Part shown: positions 29,701 through 41,700 of the stretch, one piece after another | Layout of the letters: the number at the start of each line of letters is the position of its first letter | Position numbering within the stretch: the stretch's first letter is position 1 | NCBI GenBank assembly: GCA_022316685.1 | Contig: JAKJHU010000153.1 | Coordinates: 682,001-746,000, forward strand | Source: Progne subis subis | Lineage: Eukaryota; Chordata; Aves; Passeriformes; Hirundinidae | Direction of reading: 5' to 3' | Length of the DNA stretch: 64,000 nucleotides | Program-made: the position numbers and the translations under genes | The notes under the pieces: model-generated | Databases searched by the model: none | Told to the model about the DNA's origin: nothing | What the model saw: the letters and a program-made list of their open reading frames with translations, nothing else

Positions 29701-32700
29701 GGATGGCATCTACGACAACATAGTAAGGAGGTAGTTACACAGCTCCACTGAGAAGGATGTTTATTCCTGGGGATATGCAGGGCCAGAATTGGGAAGTGTT
29801 TGACAATTTTTATTAAATTTTACCCCCTTTTTCAGTTTTGCTCCCACCTTCAGCAGACAGGGAAATGTTAGCAGAGTGGGATGTTTCCCCACGTGACGGA
29901 ATGTGATTTTCCCCTTTCTTTTTCAGGTGGACTTTGCAAATCGGGAGAGTCAGTTGGCATTTTATCATTCCATGGAGAAAACGGGTCAAGATATCAGAGA
30001 CTTCTATGAAATGCTGGCAGAAAGAAGGCATGTATCAATATCTTTATTCAGTTTTTTGTTTTCCAGCATCACCTTACAAAATCCTGTTACAATCATTGTC
30101 CTCCTCATTGTACAGTCAAACTTTCTTCAGGCCATAATTATTAAACAATTTTTTTCCCTCTCAACTTTATCCTTATTTTTAAAGTTGTATTAAAAAGACT
30201 TCTGCATTTTACTTTATTTATTTTTTACAGCTTCACTATTTTTGAAATTAAATTTAGGTGATCAAACTTAAGCTGTGCAGATTAGAGCCGGCAGGATCTC
30301 ACACATCCGAGGCATTGCCAGTTACTGGAATTCCTGCTGAGGTGGAGGTTTCAGTTGTCTGCGTGATCCATGTTTAAGTATCCGGTTTCTCCGGTGGGTC
30401 ACCAGGACACAGTTGGGAGTCATTCATCACGTCTTAGGAATGCAAAGAGCAGCTTATCTGTAACAGAGAAATGTGTGTGTTGGTGGGTGTACATAAAGTC
30501 TGATAAACTCACGCTCCTCAGCCCTTGAGCAGAGAGTAAAATCTGATTTTCCACCTCCCTCTTTCCAACAGTTTTGTTTGTAACTTGATAAAATGATACA
30601 ATTTGAGTAAGGATGCATTTTTTATTTTGAATAAAGCTGTGTCCTGTGTGGCTGCCCCTTGGCAGCAGCTGGCACCACATGCTGCACAGACACTTATTTA
30701 TCCCTGAAGACCTAGGCCCAGAAACACTCCACATTCTGGGCTTTTTTACCTTCACTGACTGAAAAAACACCCGTGTTTTATTCCGTTCAGAGCCTGGCTC
30801 ATTGTTAGGGCTCTGCCTGCCCAGGAGTCAGCCCAGCATGATGCCGGTTGTACCTGGGAGCTGGAGAAATCCAGTTGTGTTTTGCAGCAAAGTAGATTGG
30901 TCTGACATAATGCAAAATGAGCAGATTTAAAAGCAAGCAGGGTTTGGAAATTGGCAATCAAGATCTGCATAATGGAAATAGAAGTGTGCCTTCCCCGGGC
31001 CTTGCCAGATGCCATGATGTGCCAGCAATAAGCATTTCCTTGGAGCTGCACAGAATTCAGGCAAGAAAAGGGCATTTTTTGATGTTTTTTAGCACACAGG
31101 GCTCAGGTGGGCTTGTCTTTGCCATGGAATAATGCTGAGCAGGACCCTGATTTCTGGTGTTTGGGCACACTTTAGTCTGCTTTTTCTTTCTCTGTCACTC
31201 TGCTCACATATTATTAGGAGATCTGTAGGGATAACGGGTCATGGAGCAGTGGAGCGAGCTCTCCATTGTCTCCTGTAATTCTGCAGCTTCTGGTGCCCCT
31301 CCAAGCTCCTCCTTGCAGAGGTGCTGAGATCTGCACAACCCACCTTCTCTGGAGGTTGTAGTTGGAGTCAGTCTAAATAGGACCCAAAAGGGAAAAAAAA
31401 AAAAAAAAAAGAAAAAGAACAAAATCCCTGATCAGTATTTTTAACTTCACAGCTGCTTTTCAAAGCATCCCACTTCACTTGCTGGATGAGGTTTTTGTCT
31501 TCCGTGTTTTGTCCCTTTTCTTAAAAGGTGGAAATTGTCAGCTTTTAACATAAAACATAAACTGTGAAGCCAAATAAACCTATGGGGAATCCTAGAATCA
31601 TTTAGGTTGGAAGAGACCTCCAAGGTCATCGAGTCCAAGCTGTGATCCGATCCCCTCCTTGTCAGCCAGCCCAGAGTGCCACATCCAGGCCTTCCTCGGA
31701 CACCTCCAGGGATGGGGACTCCAAACCTCCCAGGGCAGCCCCTTCCAAGGCCTGACCCACCCCATTTTCTATGGGGAAATTCCTCCTGATGTCCAACTTG
31801 AACCTCCAGTGCCATACCCTGAGGCTGTTTCCTCTTGTCCTGTCCCTTGTTCCCTGGGAGCAGAGCCCAAACCCACCTTAGTACAGAGTGTGTAAAAACA
31901 CTTTGTAATGGCGGGGAATTGGAACTCCAGCTTTATTCCACCTCCCTGCCATGTTTAGTCTTACAAATGACTTATTTTTACTGCTTGGAGGTATTGAAAT
32001 AACAACATTAATGCTTGATTTACTTTGCTGGATGAATTCACCTGATCTTGTAAACAACCTGATACTTGTTGACTTGGTTTTACTATAAACAGGCAATGCC
32101 AGCAAGTCACATGCAATGAAAGAGCTAATTTGGGAATTAAAAGATCACAAGCAGGGCTTAGGATTTTTAAAGAAATCTTACCATAACTTTGCTGCTTAGT
32201 GATGGAGAGATTCCATGCCTGGACTTTGATTTGACTCATGCTTTCAGAGTCAGATGAAAGTCTCAGGTTCTGGATAAAGGTCTTCACCCTGCCAGCCTTG
32301 TGTGGGTGCACAGATGCTGAGTTGGTTTTACTTTCATTTCATGCAAGGTTTGAATTTGACAGAAACAAAGGAGTGAGGGTGATGAAACAAGGCTTGAAAG
32401 AGCTGTTATGGTACTACCCACAAAATACATTTGGTATTTGATAAGTTAACAAAAGTATTTAGTCCACTGCACACAGATTCTTTGCCATATCTCTGTGTGC
32501 AGCTGCCTTGATGCACACAGGAAAAAAGATCAGAAAATTGTTCCTTTATAAAGCAAAAAGCTATGGTAACAGAGTTCAGTGGTTGAGAAGGAGAGCTAAA
32601 ATCTGTTTATTCTCATATTTAGCAGAGACGAGCGAAGGGGATCCTACTGAATATGCCCCTGACCGTACTTACTACGAGACCGTTCGGACCCCAGGGACGT

Positions 32701-35700
32701 ATCCCGAAGATCCTCGGCGGGAATACCCAGCTCGGGGTAGAGAATTCTATGCCGAGTGGGATCCCTACCAAGGAGACTACTACGACCCACGATACTACGA
32801 CGACCCTCGCGAGTACCGGGATTACCGGGGAGATCCGTACGAGCAGGACATCAGGGAGTACAGCTACAGGCAACGGGAGAGGGAGAGGGAGAGGGAACGG
32901 TTCGAATCCGATCGGGACAGAGACCACGAACGGAGACCCATCGAGCGGAGCCAGAGCCCGACGCATTCCCGGCGCCCGCAGAGCCCCGGAGCGTCCCCCT
33001 CGCAGTCGGAACGGCTGCAGAGCGATTCGGAGAGGAGGATTTACAGCAGGTCCTCTGATCGCAGTGGCAGCTGCAGCTCGCTGTCCCCTCCGCGATACGA
33101 CAAGCTCGACAAAGCCCGCGTGGAACGATACGCAAAAAATGAGAAAGTGGAGAAAGAGCGCGTTTTCGAGCAGGAGAGGGTGGATAAGGAGAAGCGCTTG
33201 GTGAGGAAAGAAAAGCTGGAAAAAATAGAAAAGGAGAAAACAGATAAACAGAAACGAAAAGCAAAAATCCATTCGCCCAGCTCTCAGTCCTCAGAAACAG
33301 ATCAAGAGAATGAGAGAGAGCCCAGCCCAGAAAAACAGAAGGGCAACAGTAAACAAAGCAAAGAGAGGGGTGACAAAGAAGGGGCAGCAAAGAACCGTCT
33401 GGAACTGATGCCCTGTGTTGTGCTGACCCGTGTGAAGGAAAAGGAGGGGAAGGTGATCGATCAGCCTGCGCTGGAGAAACTGAGGGCAAAGCTGGATAAC
33501 GACACTCTGAAATCCCCTCTGCTTGAACAGAAAACCCAGGTCACCCAGGTTGAGCAAGCCAAGTCTGAGCAGTCTAAACTAGAACCTGTCAGAACCAAGG
33601 TACAGAAGGAGAAAGCCCTTGCCAGTCACATCGAAGTGGTGGACAAGGAGGGAAAAATGAAACCCAAAAAGCACTTGAAGACAGAGCAAACTTCTGAGGG
33701 TGCCAATGCAGTTGATTTAGACAAGTTGGAGGCTCGTAAAAGGCGTTTTGCTGATGCAAATCCAAAACCCGACAGGCAAAAACCGGATGTAAAACGGAGC
33801 AGCCAAGATGAGGAGGATGCACGCGTGGTTTTGAAAAAGCAGCTCGATGCAACAGCGTCGTCTAGAGAAGCACCAGTATTAAGGGAAGGAGAATTGGAGA
33901 GAAAACCCCTGAGGAAGGAGATGCTTAAAAGGGAATCTAAAAAACTCAAACTGGAAAGACTTATTCCTGTTACTAGTCCCAAAGAAATTCAGGACACTCT
34001 TAACGTTGGTGGGATTGGCATGCGTCCTACCCTGGATCTGCAGGCAAGGCTCATGGAGGCACCTGATGAACCTGTGGAGGTTCAGGAACTCCCTCCTAAA
34101 AAACTGAACCCAGTAAAACCCCAGCATAAACAGGTACAGCTGCTGGACGAGCAGGGAACGGAGAGAGAGGACACAAGGAAGAACTACTCCAGCCTTCCTG
34201 AAGAAACACCAGACCATAAGGTTGGCCAAGAGAAACCTCAGACAGCTGACACAGAGGAGAAAATCAGCATTGACATTGACCACACACAGAGCTACCGCAA
34301 ACAAATGGAGCAAAGTCGCAGGTTGAAACAGCAGCTGGAAATGGAGATAGCAAAGTCAGAGAAGTTTGGCAGTCCAAAGAAAGATGTGGATGAATATGAA
34401 AAGCGGAGTCTGGTTCACGAGGTGGGAAAGCCTCCACAAGACGTCACCGATGACTCTCCACCAAGCAAAAGGAAAAAGACTGATCAGTTTGACTTCGAAA
34501 TTAGCACTAAGAGAGAAAGGAACTACAGAAGTTCTCGTCAGGTGAGTGAAGACTCCGAAAGGATGTCCTGTTCCCCAAGCATCAGGCACTTCCCATACCA
34601 TGAGGATGATGACACGCTCGATTCTCCAAGGTTAATGCCATTGAAGGAAACCAAAGAGTCACCTAAAATAGAAGAAAAGGGTCTTTCATACTCCAACATA
34701 ACTGTGAGGGAGGACTCGCTGAAGTTCAATCCTTACGATTCCAGCAGAAGGGAGCAGATGGCAGAAATGGCTAAAATAAAATTCTCTGTGCTGAGTTCTG
34801 AGGAGGACTCGAGTAGGTGGGAAACCCAAGTGAAGCAAGAGCCTGGGAGAGTCGATATCAGCTTTCCGAGCAGCATTGTGAAAAGAGACAGCATACGGAA
34901 ACGGTCTGTCCGAGACCTGGAACCTGGGGAGGTGCCTTCGGATTCAGATGACGATGGTGAAAACAAGCCCCATTCCCCAAAAGCCTCATCCTTGTTAGAG
35001 AGTTCCAGGTTGTCTTTTTTATTAAGGGACAGAGAAGAGAAGTTCCGTGAAAGAGAGGAAAGACTCCAGTCCAGTTCCTTAGAAAGAAACAAGTTCTACT
35101 CTTTTGCTTTGGACAAGACAATCACACCTGACACAAAGGCCTTGCTTGAAAGGGCTAAATCCCTCTCTTCCTCCAGAGAGGAGAACTGGTCCTTTCTAGA
35201 CTGGGACTCAAGATTTGCTAGTTTCAGAAACAATAAAGACAAAGAGAAGGTTGACTCAGCTCCAAGACCTATTCCATCCTGGTATATGAAAAAGAAAAAA
35301 ATCAGAACTGATTCCGAAGGTGGAAAACTGGATGATAAGAAAGAAGATCATAAAGAGGAGGAACAAGAGCGGCAGGAACTGTTTGCTTCTCGGTTTTTGC
35401 ACAGTTCAATCTTTGAACAGGACTCCAAACGCCTGCAGCATTTAGAGAGGAAGGATGATGATCTGGACTTCATCTCTGGAAGGTTGTACGGGAGACAGTC
35501 CTCCTCTGATGGGACAAACAGCACGGCTGATTTGGTGCAAGAGCCAGTGGTTCTCTTCCACAGTAGGTTTGTTGAGCTGACACGAATGCAGCAGAAAGAA
35601 AAGGAGAAAGATCAGAAACCAAAAGAAGTGGAGAAACAGGAAGATAAAGAAAACCGGCCAAAAACACCAGAAATGGTTCCTGATAGTAAAGAAGCAGAAC

Positions 35701-38700
35701 ATAAACCTTCCTCAGTTGTTGGTCCTTCTTCGGTCACCATCCTCCCACAGGAACCAGCTCCCATCGCTCCTGAGAAAATAGTGAGCGAAAAGGTCCTGGT
35801 GGAACCGGCTTCTGTCAAAGAAGAGAAACTTTCTGAACCTGCTGCTGTAGCAGAGGAACAAAAACCTTTCCCTGAACTTGCTGCTCCTATCAAAGTGGAA
35901 CCTCCTGAGCAAATGGAACCTCCTCCAGTTGTAGAAGTGAGTAAAGAAATTGTTGCTACAACACTGGCGCCAGAGGAAGATGCTGGGGCAACAGAGCATC
36001 CTTCGTACTTGGATACCAAACCTCCCACTCCTGGGGCCTCGTTTTCTGATGCAGACATCAGTGTAGATCCAGAACCTGAGGCTGCCCAGCTGCTTCCACC
36101 TCCGCCGAAGCTAGTCCAGAAGTCAGATGAGGCTGTGGAACCTAAAGAGGAAAATCCTCCACCATCTGCCACTGCCGATGCTGGTGTGAGTCAAAAGGTG
36201 GAGGCAGCTGCTGAGGTCCTGCCGCCTGTTTCCGACAATGATATGGAAGTGGAGACTCCGGTTGTTGTAAAAGATAAAAAATCCTACAAAAGTAAACGGT
36301 CCAAGACTCCCGTGCAGTCGGCTACAGCTAATGTCACGGAAAAGCCCGTCACGAGGAAGAGCGAAAGAATTGACCGTGAAAAACTGAAAAGGTCAAGCTC
36401 TCCTCGTGGGGAGACCCAGAAGCTTTCTGAATTGAAAGTGGAGGCAGAAAAGGTTTCAAGGAATGCTGCTAAATCTCCGAGTTCTGCTGCAGAGCCAGAA
36501 AACGTGGAGCTGAGCTTGCCAATAGGCCGGACCAGGCGCAGAAATGTGAGGTCAGTCTATGCTACCACAGGGGACAATGAAGGCCCATCTCCGGTGAAGG
36601 ACTCCATGGAGGTCACTAGATCCACCAGGAAGAGAGTGGAAAAGGAACCACAGGAAACAGTGACAACTGTTCCCACAACCCCGAGAAGGGGAAGACCTCC
36701 CAAAACCCGCCGTAAGCCAGAGGAGGACATCTCTCCGATAAAGACCGAACCGGTACAACAAGAGGCGGAGGAGGCTGAAACTAAAGATGCTGTAGAAGCT
36801 CCTAAACCTGCAGAGGGTTGGAGGTCTCCTAGATCCCAGAAGCTCACACACACTCACTCAGCAGCTGCTACCAGCCAACAGGGGAAGAAAGGGAAGAATG
36901 AACCAAAAGCGGATACCACAGCTGAATCTGAAGATGCTGCTGAAAGAAGCAGTCAGGAATCCAGCATCAGTGACAACAGCAATAAAGCAAAAGCCGCTGA
37001 GAAAGAGCTGGCAGCAAGCGAGCAGAAATGTGATCGGAAGGAACTGGATGTGGAGAAAAATCAGCTAGAAATCCCCACAGTTGAGATCATCGAGAAGAAG
37101 CCAGTGCCAGAAAAGGTTACGAAATCCAAAAGGGGAAGGTACAAAAATACCAAAACTGTTGTTGATAAGGCATCCGTGTGTCTCAAAAATGTAGAAATAC
37201 GCCTCAACGTCGATGAAGTCAAGGGCGCCTTGCGGCCCACTGAAGAGGAGGCAGAGCCGGTGGCAGTGTCACCACCCAAGATGAAGAGCCCTCCAAAAGA
37301 GGACATCCTGCCACCCCACTTCTCTAAGAATGAGGTAGAAGATTCATTCTCAGAAATGGAAAAGGAGGTGATGCGGGAGCCCAAGCAGTCGCCTGAGGCT
37401 GCCCAGTTAGCAAAGCAGATTGAGCTCGAGCAGGCGGTGGAGAACATTGCAAAACTCACTGAAACTCCTCCAACAATTGCTGCCTACAAAGAGCCAACGA
37501 CAGATGTGGCTGAAGTCCGTCAGGAGGAGGAGGCAGATAAACCCGCACACCAGGCAAGTGAAACGGAGCTGGCAGCAGCCATCGGCTCCATCATCAATGA
37601 TATTTCTGGGGAGACAGAAAGCTTCCCTGCACCTTCAACGTACCCTGCTGAATCTGAGGCTGAAATCCCCACAGAGCCCTTGGTGTTGCAGTCCCCTCGG
37701 GAGGACATGGAGCCTGAGACAGATCAGGCAGTGAACAATATCCTGGAAACTGAGGCTGCCGTTGAGCCTGTGGTGCAGCCAGTGCCTGGCTCTGTCCCAT
37801 CGGCGTTGGAGACTGAGAGCAAGGAGTCCGAAGTCAGCTTCAGCGAATCTTCCAACTCTGCACAGGAGGCTGAGACCTTGCAGGAGGCTGAAGTTGCTCG
37901 GAAGGAAAAGGGCCGTCAGAAAAGCACGCGTCAGAGACGCAAGAAGAGCATGAGCAGGAAGGGCGACGCCACCGAAGTCAACACCTTTGAGCCAGGAGAG
38001 GGTGCAGAGCAAATCACCCCCCGACAGTGAAATAAAGACAAAACCTGAAGAAACCTCAAAGGAGGAAAAGCAAATCAAACCCACAGCATCCATGGAGCCA
38101 AATGCTTCTGATGTCACCAAGGCTGTGGCTCCTGATGTGGCTGCACATGAGGCTGCCCCAGAGAGCAGCACCTCTCCAAAGTTGCCCGCTCCAGCACCTC
38201 TGGACCTGGGTTCCCCACCAGTCCTCCTCGACGAGGGGAGTCAGAGTGGGTTCAAGATCCGGTCACCTCTGGAGAGCGCTCCCATCACACCTCCGAGCGC
38301 CCCGAATGCAACCCTTCCTGCTGTCCCCACGGCAGCGGCCAAGCTGGCCCCCCCAGTGCCCACCACCATCGTCCCCCTTCACTCCGGTGCTGCCAAGGTG
38401 CCGGACTGGATGGTCAGGCACGAGGAGCCTCGTGCCCGTTCCACACCCCCGCCCGCTCTCCCACCAGACACAAAGGCGTCCGATATCGACACAAACTCCA
38501 GCACTTTGAGGAAGATACTCATGGAGCCCAAATACGTCTCGGCGACGAGCATAACCTCCACACACGTGACAACGACGCACACGGAGCCGGTGAGCGCGCC
38601 GTGCCTGGAGGAGGCACCTCTCCACCCTGCCGTGGAGGCTGTCAAGCCGGTTTCCGAGGAGAAGCCGGCTGTTCCTGTCACCAACGCCCTGGACCCACCG

Positions 38701-41700
38701 GTGGCCGAAGCACCAGTGTTCAGCGATAAGGAAAAGATCAACACCGTGATCGCTCCCAAAGCCACTTCCGTCATCAGCAGGATGCCCCACAGCGTGGATC
38801 TGGAGGAGGCTCCGAGGATCACCTTGGTGAAACAAGCTCCCCAAACCCAGACCTGCCTCGTCAATGCTCCCTCACCAAAATTTAAGCAGAGGTCAAGTAC
38901 AAATGATAACAGCAGGTTTCATCCAGGATCGATGTCTATTATCGAGGACAGGCCGGTGGAGACTGGGTCCAGTCCAGGGCTGCGGGTGAACACCTCGGAA
39001 GGTGTGGTGCTCCTGAGTTACTCAGGGCAGAAGACGGAAGGCCCTCAGCGAATCAGTGCCAAGATCAGCCAGATTCCCCCAGCCAGCGCTGTGGACATCG
39101 AGTTCCAGCAGTCTGTATCCAAGTCTCAGATTAAACAGGAGCCTATCACACCGTCCCAGCCAGCACCGAAAGGCTCCCAGACCTCAGCGGGCTACGGGAC
39201 TGTTTCCACCCATTCTTCATTGGTACTGGGAACACAGCCCTACAACACCTCGCCCGTCATCTCCTCCGTCAAACAGGAGCGCGCTGTGCTGGACAAGCCC
39301 GACTCATCCCACCTCGCTGTCCAGACCCCAGCATCTCAGCCCGGCAAGGTCCTGACGCAGACGGTAAACACTCCACCCGTGCTGGTCCACAACCAGATGG
39401 TTGTGAACAAAAAACTCTCTGACCCAGCTGCTCTGAAAGTGGAGACAAAGACTCTGCAACCCTCCAACCTGAGTCCTGGAGTTAGTCCTCACCACCCTTC
39501 CCTCTCTGGGAAGATGCACTCAGAAGCGAACCACGTTAGCTCGGGCCCCAGCACCCCGACCTGACCGGGCCATCTCCCACCTGGGCGTCACCAAACAGGA
39601 GCCGCACTCACCACGTACCAGCGGGCACTCGCCATCGCCGTTCCCTCGGGCCTGTCATCCCGGCAGTACCTCATCCCCGGCTTTGTCCAGCAGCACCCCA
39701 GTCATGCTGGCGCCGGGAATTCCCGTTCCTCAGTACATATCCAGCATGCATCCCGAGCAATCTGTTATCATGCCCCCCCACAGCGTAACGCAGACTGTGT
39801 CCCTGGGCCATCTGTCCCAAGGTGAGGTGAGGATGAACACCCCTCCTCTCTCGGGCATTCCCTATGGCATCCGCCCGGAAGCGCTCCACTCCCCCCGAGC
39901 TGCTCTGCAACCCCAGATGGAGATCAAACCTCAGCGATCCAGCACGCCCCAGCCAGCGCCCATCCGAGACATCGTCATGCCCCCGCTGTCCTCCCAGCAT
40001 CCCTCCGAGGAGGAGCTGCACTTCCACCACACGGCGGTGTGCCGCGGGCCAGCCCCGGTGCAGTCCGACGTGCTGGTGATGCAGCCCGACTACCGCATGC
40101 ACCCCAGCAGCCTGCGGCTGGACCAGTACAACGTCCCGCGGGACGTCAGGATGATCATGCACCCGCACATGGCTGCCGTGGGCGAGCACCACTCGGAAAC
40201 GCGACAATCCCGGACGCCCGAAGGGGCCGTCAAAACTCCCCCGGTCAGTAAGACCCCGCAGCCTGGGAAAGAGACTCCCAAATCCTCAGAAGGCAAGATG
40301 GCCCACTCTCCCCACAGCGAGCCCCGGTTGCTCAGTGTGTCCTCGGGCAGCCAGCTGCCTGGGCTGCCCCTGACGCAGCCCGTGGTGGTCCCACACGGGG
40401 TGCAGATCATGCATCCTGCTGGGAGCTCCTTCCACGATTACCGCTCTGTGTATGGTGACATGAGGAATTACCACACGGCACAGCTTGGGCACCCGCAGTT
40501 CCCGGGCGCCTCACCCATCGGGCTGCCCTCCCGGAGCATGACCCCGTCTCAGGTGAGAGAGAAAACCCTTTACCCACTTCCCTGGAATCTGGAGGGTTTT
40601 GAGCCATTTCTTGTGAGGAATGGAGTTCAAATGCTGCTTAGCATCAGAGGATGCCGAAACAACCCCTTTCCTGAACTCCTCTGGGACTCCACCCAGGAGT
40701 TTCTGGCTGTGGAGGTGTCTGGGGGAGAACTGTCAGTACCACGGTGTGGTGCATGGATCAGGCATCCTTGGGTGGATGGTGAGGCCAGGGATGGGCTTGG
40801 GGCAGGATTCAGGGAGTGGGATTTCAGCTCAAGTGGGCTTGGAAGTGGGTGACTCCCAGGTGCTACCATAGCAGGGCTGGTGCTGTGACATGGATGTCTC
40901 CACCAGGAATCCTGATGGTGTCCTGGCAGCCTTACAGTGGGGTTGAATACACCCTCGGCCTAAACATCTTTCCTTTTTCCCCCTGCCTGCTTCCCAGGGT
41001 CTGCCGGAGGGCGAGCACTCGCACCCCAGCCAGCCAGTCCGCAGCAAGACCCCTCAGATCCCGCAGGATCCCAAGGGCCCGTCGGCAGCAGGGCCGGAGC
41101 AGAGTCACCACGCCCCTGTGAACAGGCACACGGCACAGATGGACCCCCATGTCCACCTCCAGAGGGCACAGGGGGACACGAGCCAGACCTCCTACCCCTC
41201 GCCCGTCGCCATCTCCATGAAGCAGGAGCTTCCATCGCCACACCAGCCGCAGGCGGTTCCCAAGCAATCCATGTTTATCCCCACAACCTCGGGGCCGCCC
41301 CTCAGCCGCCCGGAGCCCCAGTCCACACTCAAGCAGGAGCCATCCCCTCACCCCGTGTCCCAGAGACCGGTGGACATGGTCCAGCTCCTGACAGTGAGTG
41401 TCACGCTCCTGATCTGGGGGGAGATCACCTGGTTCTGTCTCAGCCATGGCACCAAATCCGACCTTTCTCGCATCAAAAACTTCGGGAGCGGAAAAGGCAT
41501 TGTTTGGGTTTTGGGTTGTTTTGTCCCTGATGGATTTTAGTCATGTTTACTGTTCCAAGTCAGTTTTACAAGGCAGCGTTTTCCTGGAAAGTGTTTCCTC
41601 ATAGGCAGGGGAGAGTGTTGGTGTATTTCATTTAAATAAAACAGAAAAACCACTCTCACAAGTGTAGAAGATGAGGAAAAGGAGAAGAGCTTGTGAGGAA

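Noticed and set aside
32508..32625. Reading the giant exon as starting at the ATG at 32508
   Set aside because: The sequence 32508-32625 is intronic, ending in a pyrimidine/TTTAGCAG acceptor; conservation starts at RDERRGSY from 32626.
35612..36172. Antisense ORFs over the SPEN giant exon (also 32619-33489, 37061-38171, 38263-38864)
   Set aside because: GC-biased third positions of the sense frame suppress stops on the opposite strand; the translations are Ser/Phe-rich shadows.
40553..40852. Continuation of the SPEN ORF past 40552
   Set aside because: A good GTGAGA donor ends the exon, and the read-through sequence loses all similarity to SPEN.
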